35,969 nt of DNA from a virus: IMG/VR virus record IMGVR_UViG_3300021171_000030, positions 1 through 35,969 of that record; one strand, given 5' to 3'. A program made the position numbers and the translations under genes. Below are positions 23,771 through 30,349 of the stretch, one piece after another; within the stretch, counting starts at the first letter, position 1, and every line of letters starts with the position of its first letter. A model generated the notes under the pieces. The model was not told the DNA's origin, did not search any database, and was given only the letters and a program-made list of their open reading frames with translations.

Positions 23771-24466
23771 TCACTTAATTCTAGCTACCAACGCTCCATC
23801 TTCTGGCGCTACCCATAAGCCATAAGTCTGACCACCAGTAACCGGACGAATGGTAAATTTACGTTCATAGCTCAATACTGGTAAAGTAACAGTTTCAGTC
23901 TGCTTAGAACCATCAGCATTAAGAATTGCCTTGTGAGACTTCTTATCACGAATAGCCCTAGTAACAGTCTTTTGCGTATCAGTCTCAACTGCATACTTGC
24001 GGTTCTGACTGGATACAGTTGATCCCAATGCCTTAACTGCATCTCCCTTTTTGTGTTCGCTGTTAGCAGAGAAAAATGAACCACCAATAGGCATATCAGC
24101 AAAGGGATACTTGGTAGGAGCACCAGAACCAAACGAATTACCACGCTTCTTAGGCTCAGGTAAGACCACTCCAGTCAGAATAGCATACTTTGAACCTTCG
24201 GTAGCTAGGGCTGTCCATTCAGCAGCTTTACCATTAGCAGCCAAATAAGCTTTAGCATGTTCTGTTGCCTTGGCAGCAGCCTTTGTACCGTCATTAGGAT
24301 CAAGCATAGACGTATTAACCATAATCAAAGGAGGTACATGAGACAACATAGGCTGTCCCTGTATTTGTGAAACATAGTGATGACCACCAGCTTCAGTAGC
24401 TACGACCACCTGAGCAAGCAACTGATGATCTACGCCAGTTACCGCAGTACTCTTAGGCTTAACCAT
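23771..24466 (-). CDS. hypothetical phage protein with YPFADM-FF motif
   Basis: 231 aa. The second half reads KYPFADMPIGGSFFSANSEH, TVSSQNRKYAV, then ERKFTIRPVTGGQTYGLWVA: the pattern of a small phage domain (YPF-x-x-(L/M)-x-x-G-x-SFF, followed by FTIR and a G-x-W-V ending) found next to replication and recombination genes. The N-terminal 100 residues are separate (THQLL region, AKAYLAANGKAAEWTALA). Ribosome site AGAGGA. Its own terminator and structured 3' region suggest a strongly expressed monocistronic gene. A single-strand DNA-binding role is possible but unproven. Confidence 0.6.
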   Translation of the reverse strand: MVKPKSTAVTGVDHQLLAQVVVATEAGGHHYVSQIQGQPMLSHVPPLIMVNTSMLDPNDGTKAAAKATEHAKAYLAANGKAAEWTALATEGSKYAILTGVVLPEPKKRGNSFGSGAPTKYPFADMPIGGSFFSANSEHKKGDAVKALGSTVSSQNRKYAVETDTQKTVTRAIRDKKSHKAILNADGSKQTETVTLPVLSYERKFTIRPVTGGQTYGLWVAPEDGALVARIK

Positions 24467-24499
24467 TATAAATTATCCTCTTATAAAATTTATCAGGGA

Positions 24500-24688
24500 T
24501 TATTCCCTATTCCAATAGTTCTTATTTAATCGCTTCTTGTTATTAGTCAAGTCAAAATCAGGATCATGAATAACAATTTTTCCAGAACATTCTTCTGTGA
24601 GCTTTAACTCTTCAGCAGAACAGACCTTACAAAATTGCACAGCTATATGACCATCCATATAATAGTCAAAAGTGTGTTGCTTAGTCAT
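24500..24688 (-). CDS. small zinc-ribbon-like protein
   Basis: 62 aa: DYYMDGHIAVQFCKVCSAEE then LKLTEECSGK. C-K-V-C plus a following Cys and the conserved HI-VQFCKVCS phrase recall small phage zinc-binding proteins. AAGG lies seven bases before the ATG. Function unknown. Confidence 0.65.
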   Translation of the reverse strand: MTKQHTFDYYMDGHIAVQFCKVCSAEELKLTEECSGKIVIHDPDFDLTNNKKRLNKNYWNRE

Positions 24689-24697
24689 AGTTTTGCC

Positions 24698-24805
24698 TTA
24701 TTTTAATTTCCTAATTTCATTAATTATCATATCTGCACATCTATTAATAATTACCACAAGTATTACAAAATCACTTTGCATAATTACTATATCAACCCAT
24801 GTCAC
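24698..24805 (-). CDS. possible 35-aa membrane peptide (GTG start)
   Basis: MTWVDIVIMQSDFVILVVII then NRCADMIINEIRKLK. The GTG start overlaps the upstream stop as GTGA, the typical coupling in this genome, and the peptide has one hydrophobic segment with a basic end. It fills an otherwise empty 110 bases. Small size and GTG start keep confidence modest. Confidence 0.4.
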   Translation of the reverse strand: MTWVDIVIMQSDFVILVVIINRCADMIINEIRKLK

Positions 24806-25017
24806 TTTGTCATCTCCCTCACAGCTTGCCTAACATATTTAACCGTTTGATAATTAGCTAATCGACTTGGTGTAACTGAAAAAGATGTTTTCCGATATCT
24901 ACCATTGATATAAATTATACCTATAAAACTCTTTTTAGTTTGTAGTAATTCAAATCTTGCTCCTAACCGAATAGCTTCATTTTTAGCTGCTTCTATATGC
25001 TCTAATCGTTTGCTCAT
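24802..25017 (-). CDS. small HicA-like/dsRNA-binding-like protein
   Basis: 71 aa: KNEAIRLGARFELLQTKKSF, IGIIYINGRYRKTSFSVTPS, RLANYQTVKYVRQAVREM. The helix - beta hairpin - S/TPS - N-x-x-x-x-VR-x-x-(V/L)R order resembles a widespread phage protein with HicA-like (double-stranded-RNA-binding type) features; no catalytic His is visible, so toxin activity is not claimed. Overlaps the upstream gene by 4 bases. Confidence 0.55.
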   Translation of the reverse strand: MSKRLEHIEAAKNEAIRLGARFELLQTKKSFIGIIYINGRYRKTSFSVTPSRLANYQTVKYVRQAVREMTK

Positions 25018-25250
25018 ACCTCAATCCCTTTATGCTTTAGATAAGCCATCCATCCCTTACAACGACAATCATAACCATTAGAAGCTTCCCCACACCATGT
25101 AAATTTATCAGGACCGCAGAATGTCCAAATACTACCAATTGCATTAGTCCAACAATCTTGAACTACATTAATTTTAGGAAAATGTTGTTTAACTAAAGCG
25201 TTAACTTCTTTTAATTTATTTCTATATGAAGTAAGATCATGATAAATCAT
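25014..25250 (-). CDS. hypothetical Cys/Trp-rich small protein
   Basis: 78 aa. N-terminal helix (YRNKLKEVNALVKQHFPKI) then DCWTNAIGSIWTFCGPDKFT, WCGEASNGYDCRCKGWMAYL, with six cysteines that could bind a metal. Not recognised. Its ribosome-binding region (GGAGG) is part of a 26-bp sequence repeated in front of the neighbouring 53-aa gene. Confidence 0.6.
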   Translation of the reverse strand: MIYHDLTSYRNKLKEVNALVKQHFPKINVVQDCWTNAIGSIWTFCGPDKFTWCGEASNGYDCRCKGWMAYLKHKGIEV

Positions 25251-25443
25251 TCATCCCTCCTTTAATAATTTTCCTCGTCCTCATTATAATCTGGATGATA
25301 ACACATATTAACCCAATAAAATCCATCCCAATAGTAATCTTCTTCCTCATCATGAGGCGGTTTACCATCATAATGCTTATACCATTGCGAACCGTATTTA
25401 TCTGCCCATTGACGTTTAATCATTCATCCCTCCTTTAATAATT
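25245..25443. repeat. 26-bp direct repeat (25245-25270 and 25418-25443) holding two ribosome sites
   Basis: The same 26 bases, containing AAAGGAGGGATGAATGAT on the minus strand, lie at the start of two successive genes (25014-25250 and 25262-25423). Both copies include the stop-like ATTATTAA, the GGAGG site and the start codon; the two genes use start codons four bases apart in phase of the repeat. Confidence 0.85.
25262..25423 (-). CDS. small acidic, Tyr/Trp-rich protein (53 aa)
   Basis: Begins MIKRQWADKYGSQWYKHYDG and continues DEEEDYYWDGFYWVNMCYHP to an acidic end. The ATG at 25423 is five bases after a perfect GGAGG. Acidic aromatic peptides of this type are often host-takeover or DNA-mimic proteins, but this is speculation. 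Its end and the next gene's start share the 26-bp repeat. Confidence 0.6.
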   Translation of the reverse strand: MIKRQWADKYGSQWYKHYDGKPPHDEEEDYYWDGFYWVNMCYHPDYNEDEENY

Positions 25444-25467
25444 AATGGTGGCATTTGCGCCACCATT
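25444..25467 (-). terminator. hairpin after the ParB-like gene
   Basis: Perfect 9-bp stem AATGGTGGC/GCCACCATT with a six-base loop, followed on the minus strand by AATTATTAAAGG. The U tract is weak, so it is a partial terminator or mRNA end protector. TATAAT (25465-25470, minus strand) overlaps its upstream edge and could be a -10 box, with no good -35. Confidence 0.55.
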
Positions 25468-25482
25468 ATACGCGGGACTAAC

Positions 25483-26298
25483 TCAATAATCAATCTTCTC
25501 CATCAAATCAGCCCATTCATCCTCAGTAAATGAGATAGTAACCATATTCTCAGTATCATCAACACGCTCTGTTGAATAGGCAATAGCTACCAGCTCTTTC
25601 AAATATGCTTTCAAGGATTGCCCCTTTGGAGCTTTTTCAGAACCATTCTCAGTATCCTTTGGCATAGCTCGCTTGCGGCCTTGCTTCTCAGCTATGACAA
25701 CGGCTCCATTCAATTCAGCAACAGTCAAAGCTACATCTTCATTATGCTTCTTATAGCAAGTAAGCACCATACCAGCAGAAGCCTTACCTTCAGCGATAAA
25801 CTTCTGAAGCACTACTGGCAAGCGAAGCAAATCAAGCAACTGACTAACGCGACCACCAGACATACCAGCCTTGGCTGCAATGTCCTTCTGTGCCCATCCA
25901 AGATCAATTAAACGCTTAAAGACCTTGGCTTGCTCAATACCAGTAAGAGGCTTACCTTGATTGTGAACAATCTGGCTAAAAATCCTATCAGCTTCGTTAG
26001 CATGACGGTCCTCAACCATTACCGGGACAGTCTTGATTTCCATCCCTTCCTTGATAAGCTGTTGAACAGCAATCAATCGGCAATGCCCATCAGACACATA
26101 AACAATATCATTCTCTTGATAACAAATCAAAGGCTTCTTAACACCAATCTCTTTAATTGAAGCCTTTAACCCCGCAATATGTTCTGTATTAGCAGGATCA
26201 TCGCTATCCCGACTATTCCAATCAGGCTTGATTTGAATAATAGCCGGGTCTACCCGATACAAATCCGAACGTCCATTTGCAATATCTTTTATGGCCAT
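25483..26298 (-). CDS. ParB/Srx-fold DNA-binding protein
   Basis: 271 aa from the ATG at 26298; the GGAG nine bases upstream lies inside the codons of an alternative first ATG (26313), which itself lacks a ribosome site. The ParB-type N-terminal domain has NSRDSDDPANTEHIAGLKAS, PLICY, then VSDGHCRLIAVQQL in the place of the usual GERR/GHRR box, followed by a helix-turn-helix (GWAQKDIAAKAGMSGGRVSQ). No ParA partner is visible. In phages such lone ParB-like proteins act as regulators, nucleases or CTP-dependent clamps. Preceded by a TTGACA-N17-TAATGA promoter and followed by a hairpin, so it looks monocistronic and well expressed. Confidence 0.8.
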   Translation of the reverse strand: MAIKDIANGRSDLYRVDPAIIQIKPDWNSRDSDDPANTEHIAGLKASIKEIGVKKPLICYQENDIVYVSDGHCRLIAVQQLIKEGMEIKTVPVMVEDRHANEADRIFSQIVHNQGKPLTGIEQAKVFKRLIDLGWAQKDIAAKAGMSGGRVSQLLDLLRLPVVLQKFIAEGKASAGMVLTCYKKHNEDVALTVAELNGAVVIAEKQGRKRAMPKDTENGSEKAPKGQSLKAYLKELVAIAYSTERVDDTENMVTISFTEDEWADLMEKIDY

Positions 26299-26330
26299 TT
26301 TCTTATTCTCCATTTGTTATGACACATTAA

Positions 26331-26359
26331 TCATTAAAGGGATTAGAATTGATTGTCAA
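26331..26359 (-). promoter_or_regulatory. sigma70-type promoter for the ParB-like gene
   Basis: On the minus strand: TTGACA (26354-26359), 17 bases, TAATGA (26331-26336). Perfect -35, fair -10, placed about 30 bases before the ParB-like start. Confidence 0.6.
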
Positions 26360-26363
26360 GCAA

Positions 26364-27071
26364 TTATTTTAACTTTAATTGACCACCAGCCTCAACAGGT
26401 CTATCAAATCTAGCATGATTTCCAGCAGTAAAACCAGCTAGAGCTGATTTTTGATCAATTTGACGCCTAGAAGCATGTCTTTTTGAGAGAATAATACCAT
26501 TTCTAGCTAATTCAGCTTCAATTAGTGCTTTTCTGGACACAGTAAGAGAATTTCCAGTAACTACTTTAGGTTCTTCTGGTGTCAATTCCCTCAACTTTTC
26601 AGCAATTCGATTGGTACACCCCACAACAAAGCTAGCTGAAGTATGATTTGAGTTAGGAATTCCCTTAACAATACGCTGTTTTTGAAATTCGCGCAACGCG
26701 CGCATTATAAACCTTTGTAATGTCTCTAGTAGCCATGTTGCAAAGATAACATCACTCTCTAAACCACAAAAACTAATACCATACTTCTTTCTTGACCCAT
26801 CCCATCCCCGACACCTAGTAAATTTAGCTACAGCAGTACATAAACCATTCTTAATTTCATAAGGATCACTAAAAGCTCCCTTATGAACAGTAGCCTTTTC
26901 CTGCTCTTGAGCTACATTAAGCTCATTTTCATCAATTTCATAAGTAGCCATCAGCTCCCTAGCCTTAGCTAGTGCAGCCATAGCTTCACCTTCAGTACAG
27001 CCATTCTCCATTGTCTTTGAGAGAATAGCCCGTACTCGCTCAAGCATCTTTTTACGGCTATCTGAAGTCAT
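26364..27071 (-). CDS. DUF2786-domain protein
   Basis: 235 aa. The first 50 residues (KMLERVRAILSKTMENGCTE, GEAMAALAKARELMATYEID) are the DUF2786 helical pattern. The remaining part has CTAVAKFTRCRGWD, SFCGLESDVIFATWLLETLQ and a basic end (LSKRHASRRQIDQKSALAGF) typical of its usual phage companion region. Function unknown; generally located with replication/recombination genes. AAAGG lies ahead of the ATG; a hairpin that resembles the one after the scaffold gene lies just upstream. Confidence 0.8.
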   Translation of the reverse strand: MTSDSRKKMLERVRAILSKTMENGCTEGEAMAALAKARELMATYEIDENELNVAQEQEKATVHKGAFSDPYEIKNGLCTAVAKFTRCRGWDGSRKKYGISFCGLESDVIFATWLLETLQRFIMRALREFQKQRIVKGIPNSNHTSASFVVGCTNRIAEKLRELTPEEPKVVTGNSLTVSRKALIEAELARNGIILSKRHASRRQIDQKSALAGFTAGNHARFDRPVEAGGQLKLK

Positions 27072-27086
27072 AGGTCATACCTTTCA

Positions 27087-27108
27087 TGTGAGGAAAGTTA
27101 TCCCCACA
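27087..27108 (-). terminator. post-stop hairpin sharing sequence with the scaffold-gene hairpin
   Basis: TGTGAGG and CCCCACA arms (one mismatch) around AAAGTTAT, lying immediately after the stop codon at 27109. The segment AAAGTTATCCCC is identical to that at 4037-4048 and both are followed by (A/G)CAC. There is no U tract, so attenuation or mRNA protection is more likely than full termination. Confidence 0.4.
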
Positions 27109-27351
27109 CTAACATTTAGTGTATCCTTCTAAAAATGCTTTAGCAGGGCTAAATGATTGATAACCATCAGCATAGAGTACCAAAAAATCACCTTCTATTG
27201 GTCTATAGCGAGTTACCATCTTTTCATATTATTTAGTTAGAAAACTAATAGCATCACTATCTTTAAAATATAAAATAGTTCCTATATCTCCTACTTCAAT
27301 CTTTTGAATTTCAGCAGCATGTACTTTCTTATGACTTACATATTCTTGCAT
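27109..27351 (-). pseudogene. small phage gene interrupted by one in-frame TAA
   Basis: Reading from the ATG at 27351 (AGGGG seven bases upstream): MQEYVSHKKVHAAEIQKIEV, GDIGTILYFKDSDAISFLTK, then TAA at 27229-27231, then in the same frame YEKMVTRYRPIEGDFLVLYA and DGYQSFSPAKAFLEGYTKC, then TAG at 27109. The combined 79 residues match, in order and spacing, the widespread single phage protein of the form (YVSHK-V-A-KI ... KH-P--G-Y-V-Y-DGY-S-SP--AFE-GY). A second ATG (27219) could restart the 36-residue C-terminal half, but with only a weak GAAAAG site overlapping it. So it is a nonsense mutant, a split gene, or a readthrough gene. Confidence 0.7.
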
Positions 27352-27379
27352 TAATATCCCCTATTCTTCTGATATAACC

Positions 27380-27408
27380 TATCTAAACGCTTTAATTATT
27401 AATGTCAA
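27380..27408 (-). promoter_or_regulatory. sigma70-type promoter
   Basis: Minus strand TTGACA (27403-27408), 17 bases, TAGATA (27380-27385), just downstream of the VRR-NUC gene and 29 bases before the interrupted small gene. Confidence 0.6.
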
Positions 27409-27414
27409 GTGGAA

Positions 27415-27843
27415 TTATATTCTATATTCTAAATATTCTATTAATATATCCCTAACTTCTTCCCAATTATAACAAACTTTGCAATAATATCCTACACTTT
27501 CAGCATACGCTCCAAACATGACTTGTTCATCAGTTAACCCACCATTCTTTTGATTACGACGCTTTTCAATCTTCATTTCAATATATAGGCCAGCATATTG
27601 CTCAGCCCATTTAGTTTGAATAGGACATGGTAGAAATATATCCCACACTCCAGACTTGACACCTGTAGCAATTAAATTAGTGGCAGTAGCTATATGTCTG
27701 CTACCACCATTTGGAATAGCATGTAACCATTTAAGAGCTGGATACTTAGCTACATTTATTTGAGCCCAACAAAAAATAGCAGCTTGATTTCCATCCTCAG
27801 AACCTGACTTAGCTAATTGTTCTGGTGTAATCAATTTACTCAT
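27415..27843 (-). CDS. VRR-NUC domain nuclease
   Basis: 142 aa. GNQAAIFCWAQINV, WLHAIPNGGSRH, ATGVKSGVWDIFLP, AGLYIEMKIEKRRN and GGLTDEQVMFGAYAESVGYY follow the VRR-NUC signature of PD-(D/E)xK nucleases, with the active-site residues E17?/Q, D of GVWDI and E-x-K of IEMKIEK. Phage VRR-NUC proteins act on branched DNA or replication intermediates. Overlaps the upstream small membrane gene by 8 bases. Confidence 0.85.
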   Translation of the reverse strand: MSKLITPEQLAKSGSEDGNQAAIFCWAQINVAKYPALKWLHAIPNGGSRHIATATNLIATGVKSGVWDIFLPCPIQTKWAEQYAGLYIEMKIEKRRNQKNGGLTDEQVMFGAYAESVGYYCKVCYNWEEVRDILIEYLEYRI

Positions 27844-27994
27844 TATCTATTTTCCCATACATTAATGGTACATGATTTAATGGCTTACCAGATAATTTAG
27901 GATGCTCAAAATCATAAATTTTATAAGTAAGATTAGCAACCCAAATACCTATAAATAATCCAATGCAAATAAATATTCCTTTAATTATTTTCAT
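27836..27994 (-). CDS. small single-span membrane protein (52 aa)
   Basis: MKIIKGIFICIGLFIGIWVA is a transmembrane segment or uncleaved signal, followed by a 32-residue soluble tail. GGAGAG lies six bases before the ATG, and both ends overlap neighbours (ATGA and 8 bases). Function unknown. Confidence 0.6.
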   Translation of the reverse strand: MKIIKGIFICIGLFIGIWVANLTYKIYDFEHPKLSGKPLNHVPLMYGKIDNE

Positions 27995-28224
27995 TCTCTC
28001 TCCTTTGGCTTCTTAGCTCCATCATCCATCATCATTTTTAAAATATTATATTTAATAATATCCAAGCTTGCGCATATCTGGTAAAGATGGTTACCACCAA
28101 AAGCTATTTCCATCTCAGGCTCACCTTCACCATTAATAAATATAACAGCTATAGCTTTCATTTCATTATCAGCATGAGCTAATACAAGACGCTTAATTAC
28201 TTGATCTATTGATTTATCTATCAT
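27991..28224 (-). CDS. hypothetical small protein
   Basis: 77 aa from the ATG at 28224 (MIDKSIDQVIKRLVLAHADN); the longer open frame upstream overlaps the previous gene in another frame and is not used. Contains MKAIAVIFINGEGEPEMEIA. The pattern of a helix, a strand with V-F-x-NGEG and a second helix is common in small phage proteins. Not recognised. Confidence 0.6.
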   Translation of the reverse strand: MIDKSIDQVIKRLVLAHADNEMKAIAVIFINGEGEPEMEIAFGGNHLYQICASLDIIKYNILKMMMDDGAKKPKERE

Positions 28225-28426
28225 TAGGTTTTGCTTCAATCTGACAACCCCAACCATTAGACATAATAATTTTAGTTGTTCCTCTAGGACAATTATATTG
28301 AGCAGCATCAAATGATTTATTAATCATTATTACCATATATACAATTAAAGCGCAACAACTAATAAACATTATTACCCATACTACGCGTACAATGATTGTA
28401 ATATCATCTATTTTAAATTTACTCAT
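28214..28426 (-). CDS. small membrane protein
   Basis: 70 aa with one or two hydrophobic segments (IIVRVVWVIMFISCCALIVY, MVIMI) followed by a soluble tail with a Cys pair (YNCPRGTTKIIMSNGWGCQI). Not recognised; could be an inner-membrane protein. Overlaps both neighbours by 4-11 bases. Confidence 0.6.
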   Translation of the reverse strand: MSKFKIDDITIIVRVVWVIMFISCCALIVYMVIMINKSFDAAQYNCPRGTTKIIMSNGWGCQIEAKPNDR

Positions 28427-28641
28427 TTACTATCTACCTCTTGAGCATTACCGCTGGGGGCGGGCTGGGCGAGAAGGGCACGGTTGATCTTCTCGATAAG
28501 TGCATACGTTGGACTTTGGGATGAAATAACTCCGATAAATGGGCCCACCGTAACCTGCTTATTCATACCTTCGAGAAATTCACGGCAAGCTTTAAGCGCC
28601 TCCACCGCGCCAGCATTGCCGGACTTTAATTCTTTAATCAT
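28423..28641 (-). CDS. small helical protein with foreign base composition
   Basis: 72 aa: NAGAVEALKACREFLEGMNK, YALIEKINRALLAQPAPSGN. The A-L-x-x-(C/A)REF(L/I)E ... A-L-x-x-(I/V)-x-x-AL order is that of widespread small phage proteins of unknown role. 96 of the 180 bases at 28441-28620 are G or C (53%), against 17 of 60 in the bases just before, and the codons use GCC/GGC/CGG freely, unlike any neighbour. This suggests recent acquisition from a GC-rich phage. Confidence 0.65.
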   Translation of the reverse strand: MIKELKSGNAGAVEALKACREFLEGMNKQVTVGPFIGVISSQSPTYALIEKINRALLAQPAPSGNAQEVDSK

Positions 28642-28826
28642 ACCTTATCCTCACTAACCATTCTTTCAAAAATACCTTGCACTACTTCTGGATCACTATC
28701 AAGCTCCCAAGATAAAGCAGCAAGTACAGCAGCATACAAAGCTTGGTTATGTATTCTAAAAGCATTATGTGGGATAGCTAATAGATTTAAATAAAAATCA
28801 GCTAATAGCTGTTTATGATTTTTCAT
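28638..28826 (-). CDS. hypothetical small helical protein
   Basis: 62 aa: HKQLLADFYLNLLAIPHNAF, RIHNQALYAAVLAALSWELD. Amphipathic helices, no known family. Overlaps the neighbours by 4 and 14 bases. Confidence 0.6.
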   Translation of the reverse strand: MKNHKQLLADFYLNLLAIPHNAFRIHNQALYAAVLAALSWELDSDPEVVQGIFERMVSEDKV

Positions 28827-29010
28827 CAGTCAACATCCTATAAATAACATCAACAGATTGAGTAACAGTTACTCGCATATTACCATCAACACAAATATCA
28901 GTTTGTGCTCCACTAACATCAGTACTAAATGCTTTCTGAAAGTGTGAAATGTGAGAAGTTTCCACATACATTAATGAACCATCAGGACGATTAAGAGCTA
29001 TAAGTTTCAT
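28813..29010 (-). CDS. FlbD-like small beta protein
   Basis: 65 aa: MKLIALNRPDGSLMYVETSH, ISHFQK, DGNMRVTVTQSVDVIYRML. The small strand - H-I - strand - V-x-x-S-x-(D/E)-x-(V/I) arrangement is like FlbD-type small proteins that occur in many phages. The gene at 30350-30580 has the same arrangement, so the two may be distant paralogues. Confidence 0.5.
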   Translation of the reverse strand: MKLIALNRPDGSLMYVETSHISHFQKAFSTDVSGAQTDICVDGNMRVTVTQSVDVIYRMLTDEKS

Positions 29011-29159
29011 GGTTTCCTCTCATCTGAGCAAATAACATAACCATCAACATCAACTTTAACTATAGGAACTTGACCAGTAATAGGTAATACTCCAAAATTA
29101 GTTTGACCAATAGCTGAAACAATCCCAAGTCCTAACATAAATCCAATAAAAAATTTCAT
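29007..29159 (-). CDS. small protein with signal peptide (50 aa)
   Basis: MKFFIGFMLGLGIVSAIGQT is a signal peptide or membrane anchor, followed by NFGVLPITGQVPIVKVDVDG and YVICSDERKP. ATGA overlap with the downstream gene. Too short to assign. Confidence 0.55.
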   Translation of the reverse strand: MKFFIGFMLGLGIVSAIGQTNFGVLPITGQVPIVKVDVDGYVICSDERKP

Positions 29160-29362
29160 TATCCATTCTCCACTACTACATACCTATCAAACTTAGTCAC
29201 CTTAGCATCTGGAAACCATTCCTTGATTTGATCAGCTCTAGTATCTACGCTTTCAGTTCCAATTGCAAACCTTTTATTTTCTTTAAGCATAGTATTTATT
29301 AACCCTTTTAGAACAAGGGAATTATTTCTACGTCTAGAGCTAGTGTAATCTAATATTTTCAT
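29159..29362 (-). CDS. hypothetical small protein
   Basis: 67 aa: begins MKILDYTSSRRRNNSLVLKG, later WFPDAKVTKFDRYVVVENG. Basic N-terminal half and a beta C-terminus; not recognised. Stop and the next start overlap as TAATG. Confidence 0.55.
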   Translation of the reverse strand: MKILDYTSSRRRNNSLVLKGLINTMLKENKRFAIGTESVDTRADQIKEWFPDAKVTKFDRYVVVENG

Positions 29363-29370
29363 TTTTAAAA

Positions 29371-29505
29371 TTATTGAGGACTATGAAAAATAACATGAAT
29401 GCGATAAATGATAAATCTACTCCAACTATCTATTCTTTCAGTATAGCAAAAACCTTGCCATACCGTATCACCAGCTTGATATACATTAAACCAACATTCG
29501 CGCAT
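29371..29505 (-). CDS. small aromatic protein (44 aa)
   Basis: MRECWFNVYQAGDTVWQGFC then YTERIDSWSRFIIYRIHVIF. The start overlaps the upstream stop (TAATG), which supports translation. Not recognised. Confidence 0.5.
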   Translation of the reverse strand: MRECWFNVYQAGDTVWQGFCYTERIDSWSRFIIYRIHVIFHSPQ

Positions 29506-29804
29506 TAAAGTTCACCTATATATATAGCATTAGCCCTAATTAATAATTGATGTTTTTCTTCCATATCTTTAATTTTTGTACCTATTTGTGTCATCTGTTC
29601 TTTATTAAATAATTTATATTTAAGTGGTGCAATATCAGGAGCATTGTGTAGTTCATAGGGAACTTCAAGAATAATAGCCTGCCCACCCGGATTAAGATTA
29701 TTATTAGTAGCTATCTCAAATGCCTGTTTTTCATTAACACCTTCCACTACAGTAGCTCCTAAAAACTCTATATAAGTAGCAAAGCTTATATAATATAAGT
29801 TCAT
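29505..29804 (-). CDS. hypothetical protein
   Basis: 99 aa from the ATG at 29804, which overlaps the upstream stop; AGAGGA lies before it. MNLYYISFATYIEFLGATVV, then NEKQAFEIATNNNLNPGGQA and a helical end. The phrase F-L-GA-VV-G---AF-IA-NNLNPGGQ is seen in small uncharacterised phage proteins. Function unknown. Confidence 0.6.
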   Translation of the reverse strand: MNLYYISFATYIEFLGATVVEGVNEKQAFEIATNNNLNPGGQAIILEVPYELHNAPDIAPLKYKLFNKEQMTQIGTKIKDMEEKHQLLIRANAIYIGEL

Positions 29805-30022
29805 TCTGCTTCCTCTTTCCAACATACATATAAATCTCTAACCTTTTGAAACTTTTGTCTACCTCCCGGATCAGCAGTATAACAATTTAATACTTTTGTT
29901 TTGTAAGCTTGAGTAGTCCAACTAGCATATACACCATTAAATACAAGCAAACAACCTCCTCTTGGTACTAATCTAAGCAACCTACCAACTGATAAGCGTG
30001 TTGATTTAAATCTAGGGCTCAC
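29801..30022 (-). CDS. hypothetical basic protein
   Basis: 73 aa with a GTG start at 30022 that overlaps the upstream stop (GTGA); an ATG 18 bases earlier is an alternative. SPRFKSTRLSVGRLLRLVPR then YTADPGGRQKFQKVRDLYVC. Basic, Arg-rich N-terminus suggests nucleic acid or membrane binding; not recognised. Confidence 0.5.
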   Translation of the reverse strand: MSPRFKSTRLSVGRLLRLVPRGGCLLVFNGVYASWTTQAYKTKVLNCYTADPGGRQKFQKVRDLYVCWKEEAE

Positions 30023-30348
30023 TCTATATCTACCCCACACTTAGCACAATAAGCTTGATAATGATTCTGACCAAATCTAATCTTCCAGTCAGCTTCACTA
30101 GCATTTTTAATCAATGTGGCAAAACTTTTCGTATGCGGATCAAGTACCTCTCCACAAGAGCATTCAAAATAAATATAAGCATTAGGATTGGTATAAGGAT
30201 CATGAGTAGGCACTTTGTTTTTAGCTCTTTCTATAGCTTGTTCATTTTGATAAATTTGATTAATAGTAGTACCTGAATTTGTAGTATTAGGTAGTTCGCT
30301 AGGCCAATCTTTGGTTGGAATAGTCCAACTCGTTTTCCATCCTGTCAT
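30019..30348 (-). CDS. zinc-ribbon-like protein
   Basis: 109 aa. The C-terminal half has FECSCGEVLDPH (C-S-C) and AYCAKCGVDIE (C-x-x-C), separated by about 35 residues, a typical two-knuckle zinc ribbon. The N-terminal half (MTGWKTSWTIPTKDWPSELP) is Trp-rich and unstructured. Function unknown; zinc ribbons in this setting usually bind nucleic acid or RNA polymerase. Confidence 0.6.
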   Translation of the reverse strand: MTGWKTSWTIPTKDWPSELPNTTNSGTTINQIYQNEQAIERAKNKVPTHDPYTNPNAYIYFECSCGEVLDPHTKSFATLIKNASEADWKIRFGQNHYQAYCAKCGVDIE

Positions 30349-30349
30349 C

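Noticed and set aside
27109-27351. Stop codon reassignment (TAA read as an amino acid)
   Set aside because: Many genes here end in TAA at the expected family length and with overlapping starts, so a genome-wide reassignment is not supported by this one site.
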